Made by a program: the position numbers and the translations under genes. Of a stretch of 64,000 nucleotides of DNA, positions 33,198 to 43,559 are shown piece by piece. Source of the stretch: Diphasiastrum complanatum (Eukaryota; Streptophyta; Lycopodiopsida; Lycopodiales; Lycopodiaceae); assembly GCA_029204225.1 (NCBI GenBank), contig CM055093.1, forward strand, positions 19,706,041 to 19,770,040, read 5' to 3'. The notes under the pieces are model-generated. The model was not told where the DNA came from and ran no database searches. It saw nothing but the letters and a program-made list of their open reading frames with translations. How positions within the stretch are numbered: position 1 is the first letter of the stretch; the number at the start of each line of letters is the position of its first letter.

Positions 33198-34472
33198 TGT
33201 GATGCCACGAATTTGTTAAATATCGAATATCAACCTAAATATGACATGATATACTCAAAAATGAAGATATGAGTGGGATAAATATAAATAATAAAGAAGC
33301 CTACATCATTTCTCTCTCGATATATCTCCTAAAAACTTGCCTTGTATTTAAAGGCAAGACCTCTAGAAGTGAAATGTTGCCTTGGATAGCCTTTACTAGG
33401 TCATCTACGCGAAACGACTAAATATGAATCGACATATTAAACTAGAGTAATTTAAACTCTTAGTTAAATATACCTCTTATGGTATAACTGAACATACATT
33501 CAACCTAACTGTTAACTAGACTTTTTCACGGGATCGACGCACTTGTAGTCTTTGAAGGTGTGTTTGTTCATTTCGTAGAACATATATTAATCACACGCTT
33601 CAGTCTCGATCATCAAGAGAGAAAGAGTTTATGTATTTGTGAGAGATTGAAGAAGTGAATAGAGTGTTGAGGAATATTCTCTCTTATCTCTGTTCTTCGC
33701 ACTGTTGAGTGTAAGGGATCTTGAATCTACTAGCAATCTCTGCTACATTACATGAATTACTCTCTGGTCAGACAGACACTTTAGCGCATTATAGTCGTTT
33801 GCTGTATGTTCATAAATATGCTCTAAAGAACTAGGCTTAAAACTATCTTATTCATTTGTCGCGAACACTTTGTTTTCAACTCTCGAATAACGTCTACATT
33901 TGGTACAGTCTAGCACAATCATTAACAGAACTGTATGTATACATCTGAGATGACAATCCTTGTCTGAAGAATTGAGTCATTGATCTGTGTTCTTGTTTGT
34001 AACTGACATAAGTTTCTAACATACTCTAAAACTATTTGTGCTCTTTAACCATTAATTTGGACTTAAGTTGTTGAGGACTTCTGTCTAGAACCGAATAGTT
34101 CGGGAATATGATTAACTAATTGTCTGCACGAACTCGAATACATCGAACATTTTGCGAATCTCTGCTGACAACTTAATCAGTAGGAGTGTAGTACTGTTGT
34201 ACTACTCTAATAACATCTCACCCGTAGAACACATTTCATTCGATTTGATAGAGGCAAGATTGTTGTTCTGGAATTATTAACACTACACACCCCCAACACA
34301 AGTAATACTGGTTACTTTCTAATGTCTGTTGACAACCAGAATAATTATCGAATCCACTTCACTCGAAATAAGTCATAATTGTACCAAATACATAACTTTC
34401 AAACGCTATCCTCTTGGGGTTCGACATTATTTACTACAAAATCTATATTAACCTTGTTGGTATAGTACGACA
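33198..34472 (+). mobile_element. Gypsy 3' LTR
   Basis: It starts TGTGATGCCACG four bases after the polypurine tract and ends TATAGTACGACA. The next bases, CTTCACCAAATC, resume a copia leader homologous to 40741-40752, which fixes the right end. About 1,275 bp. The last 307 bp recur at 25659-25967. It shows that the gypsy inserted into a family B copia leader. Confidence 0.75.
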
Positions 34473-34856
34473 CTTCACCAAATCCTTAATAGATGTGCTC
34501 TTTATCCTCTCAACCTAAAACACAAGCTCTGATACCATGTGAAAAATTTTAGACCATTTAAGATCCAATTCCATAACCTGATCATTGGTTAGAAAAAGAT
34601 CACCTCTAATCTTGCCAATGTAGAAAAATCAACATCTACTTAAAGAAAGAGAAGCAAACTCACTAAGAACTTGATCAAACATCAAACATAAGATATGATG
34701 AAGTTTATTTTCATACAAAAGTAGTACCCTATTGTATTTCACATGTGTGGACCCGAAAATAACATAAAATAAGCATTTTACACACAAGATTGCAAGATAT
34801 CACCGATATAGTGCACCAATTGATAGATGAACCCAAAGAGAACCATGTATAAGCAA
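34473..34856 (-). mobile_element. Copia leader, PBS and truncated LTR (family B, copy 3)
   Basis: Minus-strand PBS TGGTATCAGAGC at 34526-34537 is followed by an LTR starting TGTGAAAAATTT at 34538-34539, homologous to 40806-41120. It breaks at about 34856, where plus-strand RT sequence of the same family starts. Two partial elements of opposite orientation are therefore joined here. Confidence 0.7.
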
Positions 34857-36216
34857 AGCAAGATTAGTTGCAAAAGGTTATGCTCAAGAGAGAGGGATAG
34901 ACTATGAGGAAACTTTTGCACCCGTGGCCAAGATGGTCACAATAAGACTAATCATTGCACTTGCATCACATTTTGGATGGATTCTATGTCAAATGGATGT
35001 CTCTAATGCTTTCTCAAATGGTTTTTTGGAAGAGGATATCTATATGAAGCAGCCACAAGGGTTCATCAAGCATGGAATGGAGAACAAAGTATGCCATCTC
35101 CAAAGAAGCATCTATGGCTTGAAGCAAGCCTCGAGATCTTGGAATTCAAGACTACATTGCTATCTTATTTCACTTTCTTTTGTTAAAAGTGAATATGATC
35201 CCACTCTTTACATTAAGTTTGATGATGTTGGTATTGTACTTTTACTCATTTATGTAGATGACATCATCATTAGTGGAAATAGTGTTGATGGTATTGAAAA
35301 AATCAAGATAGATCTATCCTTAGAGTTCAAGATGGTAGATCTAGGGTGTCTTCACTTCATCTTAGGCATAGAAGTACTTATAGGGTCTGATTTTATCTTT
35401 ATAAGTCAAGTAAACTATGCTCAAAGTCTTTTGAAAAAGTTTAAGATGGAAGTATGCAAAAGTGTTGACACACCAATGGAGCAAGATGTAAAAGTGCCAA
35501 ATGAAGATGATGAAAGATCCTTCATGGACATCACTTTTTTTAGGTAGCTTATAGGTTCCTTAATGTGGATCACTATAACTAGACTAGATCTTAGCTTTAG
35601 TGTATGTAGGTTGATCCAATCCATGCAAAAGCCATTGAATATCCATTGGAAAAAGGCTAAGAGGATTCTAAGATACATCTCGGGTACATTGGATTTTGGG
35701 ATTCTATATAGAGGAGATGTGATTAACCTTCATGCATTTAGTTATTCAGATTTTGCAGGGGACAAGAGGGATAGGAAATCAACAAGTGCCTATTCAACTT
35801 TCATAGGAGAAGGTGTGGTTTCATGGCTTTCAAAAAAGCAAGAAACTATATCTCTATCTTCAACCGAGGCCGAGTACAAAGCTTTGACAACCACTACAAA
35901 GGAGGTACTTTGGATCAAGAGATTATTGGTGGAGCTAAATATCATGGATTCAGAGGAGGCACCAATCATCTACAATGACAATATATCAGCCCAACACCTT
36001 GCATCTAACCCAATCTTCCATGCAAGATCTAAGCACATTGAGATATGCCATCACTTTGTGAGAGAAATGGTGCAAGCCAAGGAGATTGCTTTGGAGCATG
36101 TTCCAAGCAATGAATGTGTAGCTGAACTACTTACTAAACCACTTCAAAAGACACCTTTTATGAAGTTCAGATCATCACTTGGAGTGATTAGTAAAGCAAT
36201 GATTGAACCAAGCTAG
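34857..36216 (+). pseudogene. Copia RT and RNase H (family B, copy 3)
   Basis: A long plus frame opens mid-RT with [20 protein letters not shown] and ALASHFGW, then YGLKQASRSWN, the active site YVDDIIISGN and DTPMEQ. A TAG at 35545 breaks it, and RNase H follows in the same register: SDFAGDKRDRKST, VVSWLSKKQETISLSSTEAEY, HARSKHIEICHHFVRE, LLTKPLQ, ending at TAG 36214. Apart from that stop the frame is intact. Gag, protease and integrase are absent. Confidence 0.9.
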
Positions 36217-36230
36217 ATAGTGAGGAGGAG

Positions 36231-36912
36231 TGTTAAAAATTCACAATTCTAGCTTGACTAGTTTTGGTCATATGACTTGTAAATAGTTAGATGGTCATGA
36301 TGTGGCTTGTCACACGTGCCAAATAGCATAGTATTCCATTCATAAGGATGTTCTCAAGTAGACCTAAGTGTTAGAACCTTTGGAATGAGTCCAAATTATG
36401 CTTAGATACAAGGGAGAAAAAATAGGAGCTATTTTTGGTAATTTTTGCATTGTTGAGGGATCTCCAAGATTCCAACCCTAACTTGGTAGGGATGAAAGAT
36501 CCACCAAAATTAGCATTAGGGATAGGTTTAGGGCTACTCATACCTGCCCAAAACCGTGATGGATCATGTATATATAGGTGATGATATCTCACCAAAATCA
36601 GTCAAGCAATTTCATGTTTTTTCTCTCATAATGGTGCAATTGCTCTCTATGTTCATAATTGTTTGAGTACTTGTGATTACTAATGATTATAGGATTGAAT
36701 GTAGGTCTGGTGTACAGTACTCAGATTGTGGGAGGCCGTACTTTCACACGTGTGAAGCCTTCTTCAAGGATTTGGGCCATTTAGTGAGGTTCAAGCATAG
36801 ATTTTTGATGGATTTTGATGGTTCAACTTGTGCTAATCTTATGAAATCATAATCTATTGTTTCCCTCATCATTTCAAGTGTTTTAGGATCCTTATTTGCT
36901 GTAATTTTTACA
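36231..36912 (+). mobile_element. Copia 3' LTR (family B, copy 3)
   Basis: It starts TGTTAAAAATTC after the polypurine run AGTGAGGAGGAG and ends ATTTTTACA. 682 bp, identical in length to 53683-54364 and differing from it at only a few sites by eye. TATATATA near 36567 is a likely core promoter TATA box. Transcripts of the intact family would start just downstream. Confidence 0.85.
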
Positions 36913-37394
36913 GTCCTCCTAATCCAAAGGTAGTGCCTCCAAAGGTCCTCCAAGTAACCTGCAAGCTCCAAGATGCTCCCCAACTCCAAGCTAGGATGCC
37001 TCCACCTGCAAGTAAGCATCTTCAAGCCTCCATGGATCTGTCCTCCACCTGTGTCCCTAATCTTAATCCCAAAAGTAGATAACAAGTGGCCTCAAGTATT
37101 CACCACCCAACCATAGCTAGCTAGCACATGCAATCTTGCATCCAAGCTAATCTAGTACCCCTTTGCTAACCAATAACTAACCACAAGCATACCACTACAC
37201 ACCATAGCATACTCAAGATCCAAACCCTACTTATGTTCCATACCATAAGCAAGATTCAAACCCTAAGCATACTACACACAAGAAAATACTCTATACACTA
37301 GTAGCCACACTAGAGCATAAGCATAGCAAATAAAAGAGATCTCTCCTCCTCTCAATGGGCACCCTCCTCCCCTCATATAGATGGCAATTGGCAC
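36913..37394 (-). mobile_element. Copia 3' LTR-like region (family B, copy 1)
   Basis: It lies directly past the RNase H end on minus; AGTGGAAGAGGGAG at 37396-37410 is a polypurine tract. About 37140-37390 is homologous to 47525-47780 (shared CATAGCATACT and CCCTCATATAGATGGC). The left edge at 36912 is the end of the neighbouring LTR, so this one may be truncated. It does not match the 5' LTR at 40806. Confidence 0.5.
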
Positions 37395-37736
37395 TCCCTC
37401 TTCCACTAGTTTTAGCATAGACCTTGATAATACTCCAAGTGAATTCCTATGCTTCACGAACAAGTCTTTTCCCAATGCTTTGGTGAAGATATCAGCTACA
37501 CATTCCCTTGAAGACACATGTTGAAGCTCCACCTCCTTTGCAATGACTCGCTCCCTCACAAAATGATATTGTATCTCAATATGCTTGCTCCTAGCATGAA
37601 AGATAGGATTAGATGCCATTCTTTGGGCTGATTGATTGTCACAAAAGATGATTGGGCTATCTGAGAAATCCAGCAAGTGAAGATCCTTGATCATCCTCTT
37701 GATCCATAGGCAACTCCACCAATCTCCATGTTCCAT
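37395..37736 (-). pseudogene. Copia RNase H C-terminal part (family B, copy 1)
   Basis: It reads LWIKRMIKDLHLL, FCDNQSAQRMASNPIFHARS, KHIEIQYHFVRERVIAKE and VADIFTKALGK. Upstream, the post-integrase region of the same element joins almost directly (MKNGTW then RNase H), so the whole RT and the first half of RNase H have been deleted. The remaining RNase H tail has no stop before the LTR. Confidence 0.85.
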
Positions 37737-37856
37737 TCTTCATAAGAGCTTGATACTCGAGATCCATTGCTTGGATCCACTCCTCTTCTTTCCTTGCTTG
37801 ATCTACACTTGTAGGCTCATCCAAAGAGGTTAGGAAAGCAGCATAATTTCCAGAAA

Positions 37857-40205
37857 CTATTTGCTTACCCTTTTGATCATATGTGAGCCTTGAAGGTACT
37901 TGTCTTTCGATGTTCTCCTTGGCTTTTGACTTGATGAAGGTCCATCATCACCACCATCCAAAGTAAGATCCTTCTCATCAACATGAAGAATGTTAGATCC
38001 ATCCACTATACCATTAATCATGCTTGAAGACACCTTTGGAATGTTCCCCTCATAAAAGATGACATCTCTACCGACAATCACTTTGTTAGTAGAAGGAATG
38101 TAAACCTTGTAGGCTTTACTCACCTCACTATATCCAACAAAAATACCTCTTCTTGAAGATGGATCCTCCTTGGTCCTATCATCAAGAGTAATGTTGACAT
38201 AGCATGTGCATCCAAAGGTTCTTAGAAAGTTGACACTCGGCCTCCTCTTGAATAGCATCTCAAAAGGTGTCCTTCCATCCAAAATACCACTCGGCCACCT
38301 ATTGCACAAGAAATTGGCACACAACAAAGCTTGATCCCAAAATGGTTTGTCAAGATTAGCACTTAATCTCATAGGGTTCACATTTTCACATAAAGTCCTA
38401 TTCTTCCTTCCAGCCACTCCATTCTGTTGTGGGGTCCTTGATGTTGTATACTCCCTCTTGATCCCATGCTCATCACAAAAGGCCTTGAACTTGTTAGATA
38501 TGTACTCACCACCATTGTCACCTCTCAAGCACTTGATCTTTGTGGAAAATTGGTTCTCCCTTGCATTCTTGAACTTGACAAAGACATCATACACTTCATC
38601 CTTGCTCTTTAGTAGATGAATCGAACAAAATCTACTAAAATCATCAATGAATGTTACATACATCTTAGCTCCGCTATTGCTAATTGTAGTGAATCCATGA
38701 ATATCTGAATGTACAAGTTGAAAAGGCTTTGTAGATCTAAAAATAGATCTACTAGGTAGTCTATGTGACTTAGACAAAGCACAAGACTCACAAACATGCT
38801 TGTCATTACTCAAGGAACTTGGAAGACCAATCACAACCTTCTTCCTTGCCATTACCTCCAATGACTTGAAGTTGAGGTGTCCCATCCTTTTGTGCCAAAC
38901 CTCTTGAATAGAAATTTGCTCCCTTGCAACACATCCAACTTGGTTAGCAATAACACAAGCATCAAGTTTGAACAACTTCCCTTGTCTTTTACCTTTTCCA
39001 ATCAAGACATCCTTCCTTTTGATCAAACAAGCATCTCCATCATACTCCACCTTGAGGCCCTTACTTAGCATTTGACTCACACTAAGCAAATCCTTGGTAA
39101 TAGATGGAATAAACAAGACATTCTCCAAATGAACATTCCTATTTGTAGAGAGAGAAATAGGAATTGTGCCAATCCCTTTGATTGCACACTCACCATCATT
39201 GGCCATGTAGATCACCCTCTTGTCATCTCCATATGCCAACAAAGAAGTGAAGTACTCTTTGTGAAAGGTCATGTGTGAACTTGGTCCACTATCAATCCAC
39301 CAAGCATCTAGATCTCCATCATTTGCAAGCATACATGAAGACATCACAAAAGAATCATCATTTGCATCTTGAACATCCAAACCATCCTCATCAAGAGTAA
39401 GATTAAATTGCTTGTCTCCTTGATCTCTCTTCTTCTTGTAGCATTCACTTGCAAAGTGTCCTTTGGTGCCACAATAGAAGCACTTGAGCTTTGATTTACC
39501 TTTCTTTTTGCCACTTGAAGAAGCATCCATTTGATCTTGCCCTTTAGACCACTTGCTTTTGGTTTTGCCCTTGAATTTGCCCTTTGTGAACATAGCATCC
39601 TCTTGAAGTGTCGATGTAGATCCACCTCTTGCTTGAAGTCTATATTCCTCATTGATCAAGATCTCTTGAAGATCCATCAAACTTGGCAAAGTCTTTTTAA
39701 TAGCAATACTTTGAACAATGTTAGCATGAGCTTCCAACAAGCCATTAAGAATCACTTGAATAAGCTCTCCTTCCTTAATGCTTTCATCTATGCAAGCTAA
39801 CTCATCAGTCAATGCTTTCATTCTCAAAACAAAAGTACTTGGACTTTCTTCATTCTTTTGAAAACCAGAAAAGATTTGCCTTCTTAGAGTCAACACTCTA
39901 GAAGTAGACTTGGATTCATAAAGCTTCTTCAATGAATTCCAAGCTTCCAAAGATGATGTGCACTTACCAACTTCCTTGAGAAGTTCATTGGTAACATTCA
40001 TCTTTATCATGTGTAGAGCCTTCTTGGCCCTCTTGTCATACCTCAATTGATATTGTTGTGTTGCTGGTCTCTCCGCCAAACCTACAACATTATCCAAAAC
40101 ATCATTCATCTCAAGAAGTGACTCCATCCTCACTTTCCACAATGAATAGTTACTTGAGGTAAGCCTATCATTGGCTTCCAACATGACTCTAATTGAGGTT
40201 GCCAT
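37857..40205 (-). CDS. Copia gag-protease-integrase polyprotein, 782 codons (family B, copy 1)
   Basis: One uninterrupted minus frame from ATG 40205. Residues 1-200 are a UBN2-type gag; the CCHC knuckle CFYCGTKGHFASEC is at 242-255; the protease motif at 305-308 reads DSGP rather than DSGA; GAG_pre-integrase HHCC at 438, 443, 472 and 475; integrase 498-680 with HSD (501), GDNGGEY (563) but NGVAGRKN, so the third catalytic residue is Gly at 599 where Glu is expected. The frame runs on after integrase to SSSQKPRRTS. RT is deleted downstream. Intact length with changed active sites suggests gag could still be made while the enzymes would not work. Confidence 0.9.
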   Translation of the reverse strand: MATSIRVMLEANDRLTSSNYSLWKVRMESLLEMNDVLDNVVGLAERPATQQYQLRYDKRAKKALHMIKMNVTNELLKEVGKCTSSLEAWNSLKKLYESKSTSRVLTLRRQIFSGFQKNEESPSTFVLRMKALTDELACIDESIKEGELIQVILNGLLEAHANIVQSIAIKKTLPSLMDLQEILINEEYRLQARGGSTSTLQEDAMFTKGKFKGKTKSKWSKGQDQMDASSSGKKKGKSKLKCFYCGTKGHFASECYKKKRDQGDKQFNLTLDEDGLDVQDANDDSFVMSSCMLANDGDLDAWWIDSGPSSHMTFHKEYFTSLLAYGDDKRVIYMANDGECAIKGIGTIPISLSTNRNVHLENVLFIPSITKDLLSVSQMLSKGLKVEYDGDACLIKRKDVLIGKGKRQGKLFKLDACVIANQVGCVAREQISIQEVWHKRMGHLNFKSLEVMARKKVVIGLPSSLSNDKHVCESCALSKSHRLPSRSIFRSTKPFQLVHSDIHGFTTISNSGAKMYVTFIDDFSRFCSIHLLKSKDEVYDVFVKFKNARENQFSTKIKCLRGDNGGEYISNKFKAFCDEHGIKREYTTSRTPQQNGVAGRKNRTLCENVNPMRLSANLDKPFWDQALLCANFLCNRWPSGILDGRTPFEMLFKRRPSVNFLRTFGCTCYVNITLDDRTKEDPSSRRGIFVGYSEVSKAYKVYIPSTNKVIVGRDVIFYEGNIPKVSSSMINGIVDGSNILHVDEKDLTLDGGDDGPSSSQKPRRTSKDKYLQGSHMIKRVSK

Positions 40206-40805
40206 GTAGCAATGACTTGATCTTCTCTTTCAACCTGCTTCAATGCACAAAGCACTCCTTTGAACAACAACAAATGCTTTCAAAAGAAATCACCAAGATT
40301 TGAAACTATCTCACAAATTCTCTTCTAGCACTTATCCAAGCAAATCAACACATAGAATCATGAAATCTTGACCAACCTATGATCTATCCTCAATCTAATG
40401 ACTTTTGCCACTTCCTAAGATTGAAACACACTCAAATGAAGTCCAGCAACCTCACTATCTAGAGATCCAATCAAAATTAGGGTTTTGACAAAATCACAAA
40501 AAGTTGACTATTCCAAATCTACATGCAAATGCTGAAAATTTGATATGCAATCTATAAGCCACCACTTAGGCTGAACCAATGATCAAAAAATCTGCCAAAT
40601 CCAGTATGTGAATTCAAAAATCGGAATTGAACAAGTATATTGACCTATTTAGTGTTTTGATCTACAAAAGATCCAATCTACAAAAGCAAAAAATCCGATT
40701 TTGGTGTAGAATCCTCTCTAGCATGCTCTAGACTTGATATCTTCACCAAATCATTGATAGATCTGATTCTCTCCTTCATAAACTGAAACACAAGCTCTGA
40801 TACCA
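40206..40805 (-). mobile_element. Copia leader and PBS (family B, copy 1)
   Basis: Non-coding leader of about 590 bp between gag and LTR. The PBS TGGTATCAGAGC lies at 40794-40805 on minus, with no spacer before the LTR at 40806. The leader part near 40741 is the same sequence that the gypsy interrupts at 34472. Confidence 0.8.
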
Positions 40806-41432
40806 TGTGAAAGATTTCAGATCCTTAAGATCCAATCTACTTAAATGATCTTTGATTAGAAAGAGAAATACACTACCAATCTCACCAATGTAGAAAAATC
40901 AGCATCTACATACAAAATGAGATGCAAACACTAATAGAACTTATCAAACTTGAATGAAATGATAAAGTAATATTGTTGTATGTACAAAACCAGCAAGATA
41001 CTGTATTTCACACGTGTGCATCCGAAAATAACAATAAATGATTATTCTACACATAGAATTGCAAGCAATCACCAAGATAGTGCACCAATGGATAGTAGAA
41101 CCCAAGAGAGCCATGTATAAGCATGAAATCAGATAGAAAAGAGAGAAGCTAGCTCTCTCCACGAGCTACATCCTTTTATAGCAAGTCCAAACCCTATTTG
41201 GATGCTTGGCTTTCCCACCAAAATGCTAACCCTACTAATTTTGGGTCTAGATTCAATGTACCCAACTTATTCAAATTGAATATACTCAAACTCGCATTCT
41301 ATCTTTCCCACACTTTCAAAAAGTGTTTATTCAAATGAAATTTAGACTAATGAACTTTGAGAAGTCACTTCTAAGTCTAAAACAAGTTTTGGCCTCAATA
41401 TGCCAAATATGCATAAAAAAAATGTGATGAAA
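40806..41432 (-). mobile_element. Copia 5' LTR (family B, copy 1)
   Basis: It starts TGTGAAAGATTTC at the PBS. The first 320 bp match 34539-34856, and the reverse complement of 49060-49398. The outer end is not clearly marked before the next copia begins near 41433. It differs in sequence from the LTR at 36231, so family B pieces in this window carry at least two LTR types. Confidence 0.65.
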
Positions 41433-42768
41433 CTAGTTGAAAAATGTGATGAAAGTAGTTGAATCTTGCACAGAAACATCCTGATCAAACTTTACTGGTG
41501 GTTTTCTTTGTCCGTCAGATCTTCTCACAGTCTGTACGAGTTTCGAATTCAATTCTACATTTTTGGGTTCAACCTGACCTGCTTGAATTCGAACTAGTGA
41601 TTCGAATCTATCAGGTACTCGATCTTGAACTCCCTCTGAATTTGGTAATTCTCGTTCATCATCTACTTGCTTTAGTTCTGTCGTTGGTAACTCATAATAA
41701 ATTTTGAGAATTTCATAGCCGACTAAGTCACTGTCTGCTATGTACTTTGACTCATCGAATTTGACATTTCGAACAACTTTTATTCTGCCAGTTTCAGGTA
41801 TGTAGACTCGATAATATGACGAATGTAACTCGAATCCTACCAGAAAACCTTGTTCTGTCTTTTCATCGAGTTTCTTTCTCAATTTGTCTGGTATGTGCAT
41901 ATAAATTGCACATCCGAATGTCTGAACATGAGCAAGATTTGGCTTCCTACCATCTTTCATGAGGAGTTTTATCCTGTATTCGAGATTTCAGCATTTGATT
42001 CTGAAGATAAATCGATGTAGCCATTGCTTCTGCTCACAACTATTTTGGTGCTTTCGCATGAGCCATCAGACACCTAGCAGGTTCTATAAGTGTACGATTT
42101 CTTCGTTCAACAATTCCATTGTGCTGAGGTGTGTATGATGTAGTCTTCATATGCATAATACCTCGATCAGTACAAAAGTTTTGAATTCTTTGAAAATGTA
42201 CTCACCTCCACGATCTGTGCGAATTTGCTTTAACTTGTTGCATGTCTGCTTCTCAGCCCAATTCGTATACTCAACAAATTTCTCGAAAGCCTCTGATTTT
42301 GTACGAATAAAGTAACTATAGCGAACTTGCTAAAGTCATCAATAAACATTATGAAGTATTTTGCATCACCTAAAGACAATACTCTGAATGCACAATTTCC
42401 AGTACCTCGGTTGCTTTATAAACATCTTTACTGAAAGGTGTTCTAGTCATTTTGCCTTTAAGATAGGATTCGCAGGTAGTTCGAATATCTCGACTCTTGA
42501 TTTTGACTCCTTCGATTCTCTGACTCTTGTTGGCTTGGTACAAGGCTTCCATGTTCATATGACATAACCTCTTGTGCCATAGAATATTTGTTGATTCTTG
42601 AGTTTGATTTGCTTGTTCGATTCTAGTTCAAATGCTCAAGTGATACAAATTACCTTCTCTATTGCCTTTAGCAACTAGGTTATCAGAATCTTCATCGAAC
42701 AATTTACAAGAGTCCCTTGTGGAGGTTACTGACATTTCTGTGTCGACTATCTTTGCTATGGATAGAAG
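41433..42768 (-). pseudogene. Copia integrase and GAG_pre-integrase (element H)
   Basis: Minus, right to left: LFDEDSDNLVAKGNREGNLYH (42660-42740), EALYQANKSQRIEG, the HHCC tail with CESYLKGK, VLEIVHSEYC (first catalytic Asp changed to Glu), broken integrase core with GGEY- and NGIVERRN-like words near 42080-42220, then HVQTFGCAIYMHIPDKLRKK and YYRVYIPETGR. Several frameshifts. Close to element C in wording. It ends at 41433 near the family B LTR. Confidence 0.75.
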
Positions 42769-43559
42769 TGTAGGCAAAATAGTAATTATTCTTCCACAGA
42801 GAACACGATGAGAGTTTGACTAGATTAAACTAATATCAGTGTCTTCAATCGGGTCTGTATATGATCTATTTACTAATATTACAATATTAGCACTGATTGA
42901 ATATGTGTGCAAAAATTATATGAGAAAGTAAGAGACAACCTAGACAATTTTAGACAACAAGAAACTATTCATCAAAATGAATTTTTATAACTCTGAATCT
43001 GAATCATCAATATACATCTCTTGTTGTCTTATCTCGCTGTTGTGTCTCTGATTGAGTTAGTTACAACGAGTAGTGCACATGTATTTATATCGCTATAGGA
43101 CAGGTCTTTTGACGTTTCAATGTTATAATAGTAGATATCTAACCGTTTACGACGGTTGATATTCAAATAGATGCTCTATTTCCAGTGTCAATAGTCCATC
43201 TCTTCGTCTCAGCTTCGTGTTTTGCGAATTATTCACGACACTTGTCTCTTCACGAATCTTTGATTTCGCGAATTGTTCATGACACATGACAATTCTTGAG
43301 CTTGAAGAAGAATCAAAATATTTCACGAACTGTTCGTGACAATTTTGCGACAGGTGAGCTTGGAGAACAGTCCAGGAGATTTTACGAATTGTTCGCGACA
43401 TCTGAGGTTTGAACCAAAAACAAAATATTTTGCGACAAGATTCTGTTCGCGAATCTTTCGAGCTTCAATAAAAAAGACATGAACTTCTACAAGAAATTGT
43501 TTCGCGAATCTTTTGAGTTGACTGCAAGACAAATTTCACAAATCCTTCAAGGTTGATCA
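42769..43559 (-). mobile_element. LTR family E, copy 1
   Basis: It starts TGTAGGCAAAAT and ends GGTTGATCA. Homologous to 44924-45515 and to the reverse complement of 47820-48181 (shared AAACTAATATCAGTG and GTCTTCAAT). The right half holds many TTCGCGAAT and CACGAA words. The copia parts on its two sides overlap in the protease/GAG_pre region, so it is not a simple solo LTR inside one gene. Confidence 0.7.
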
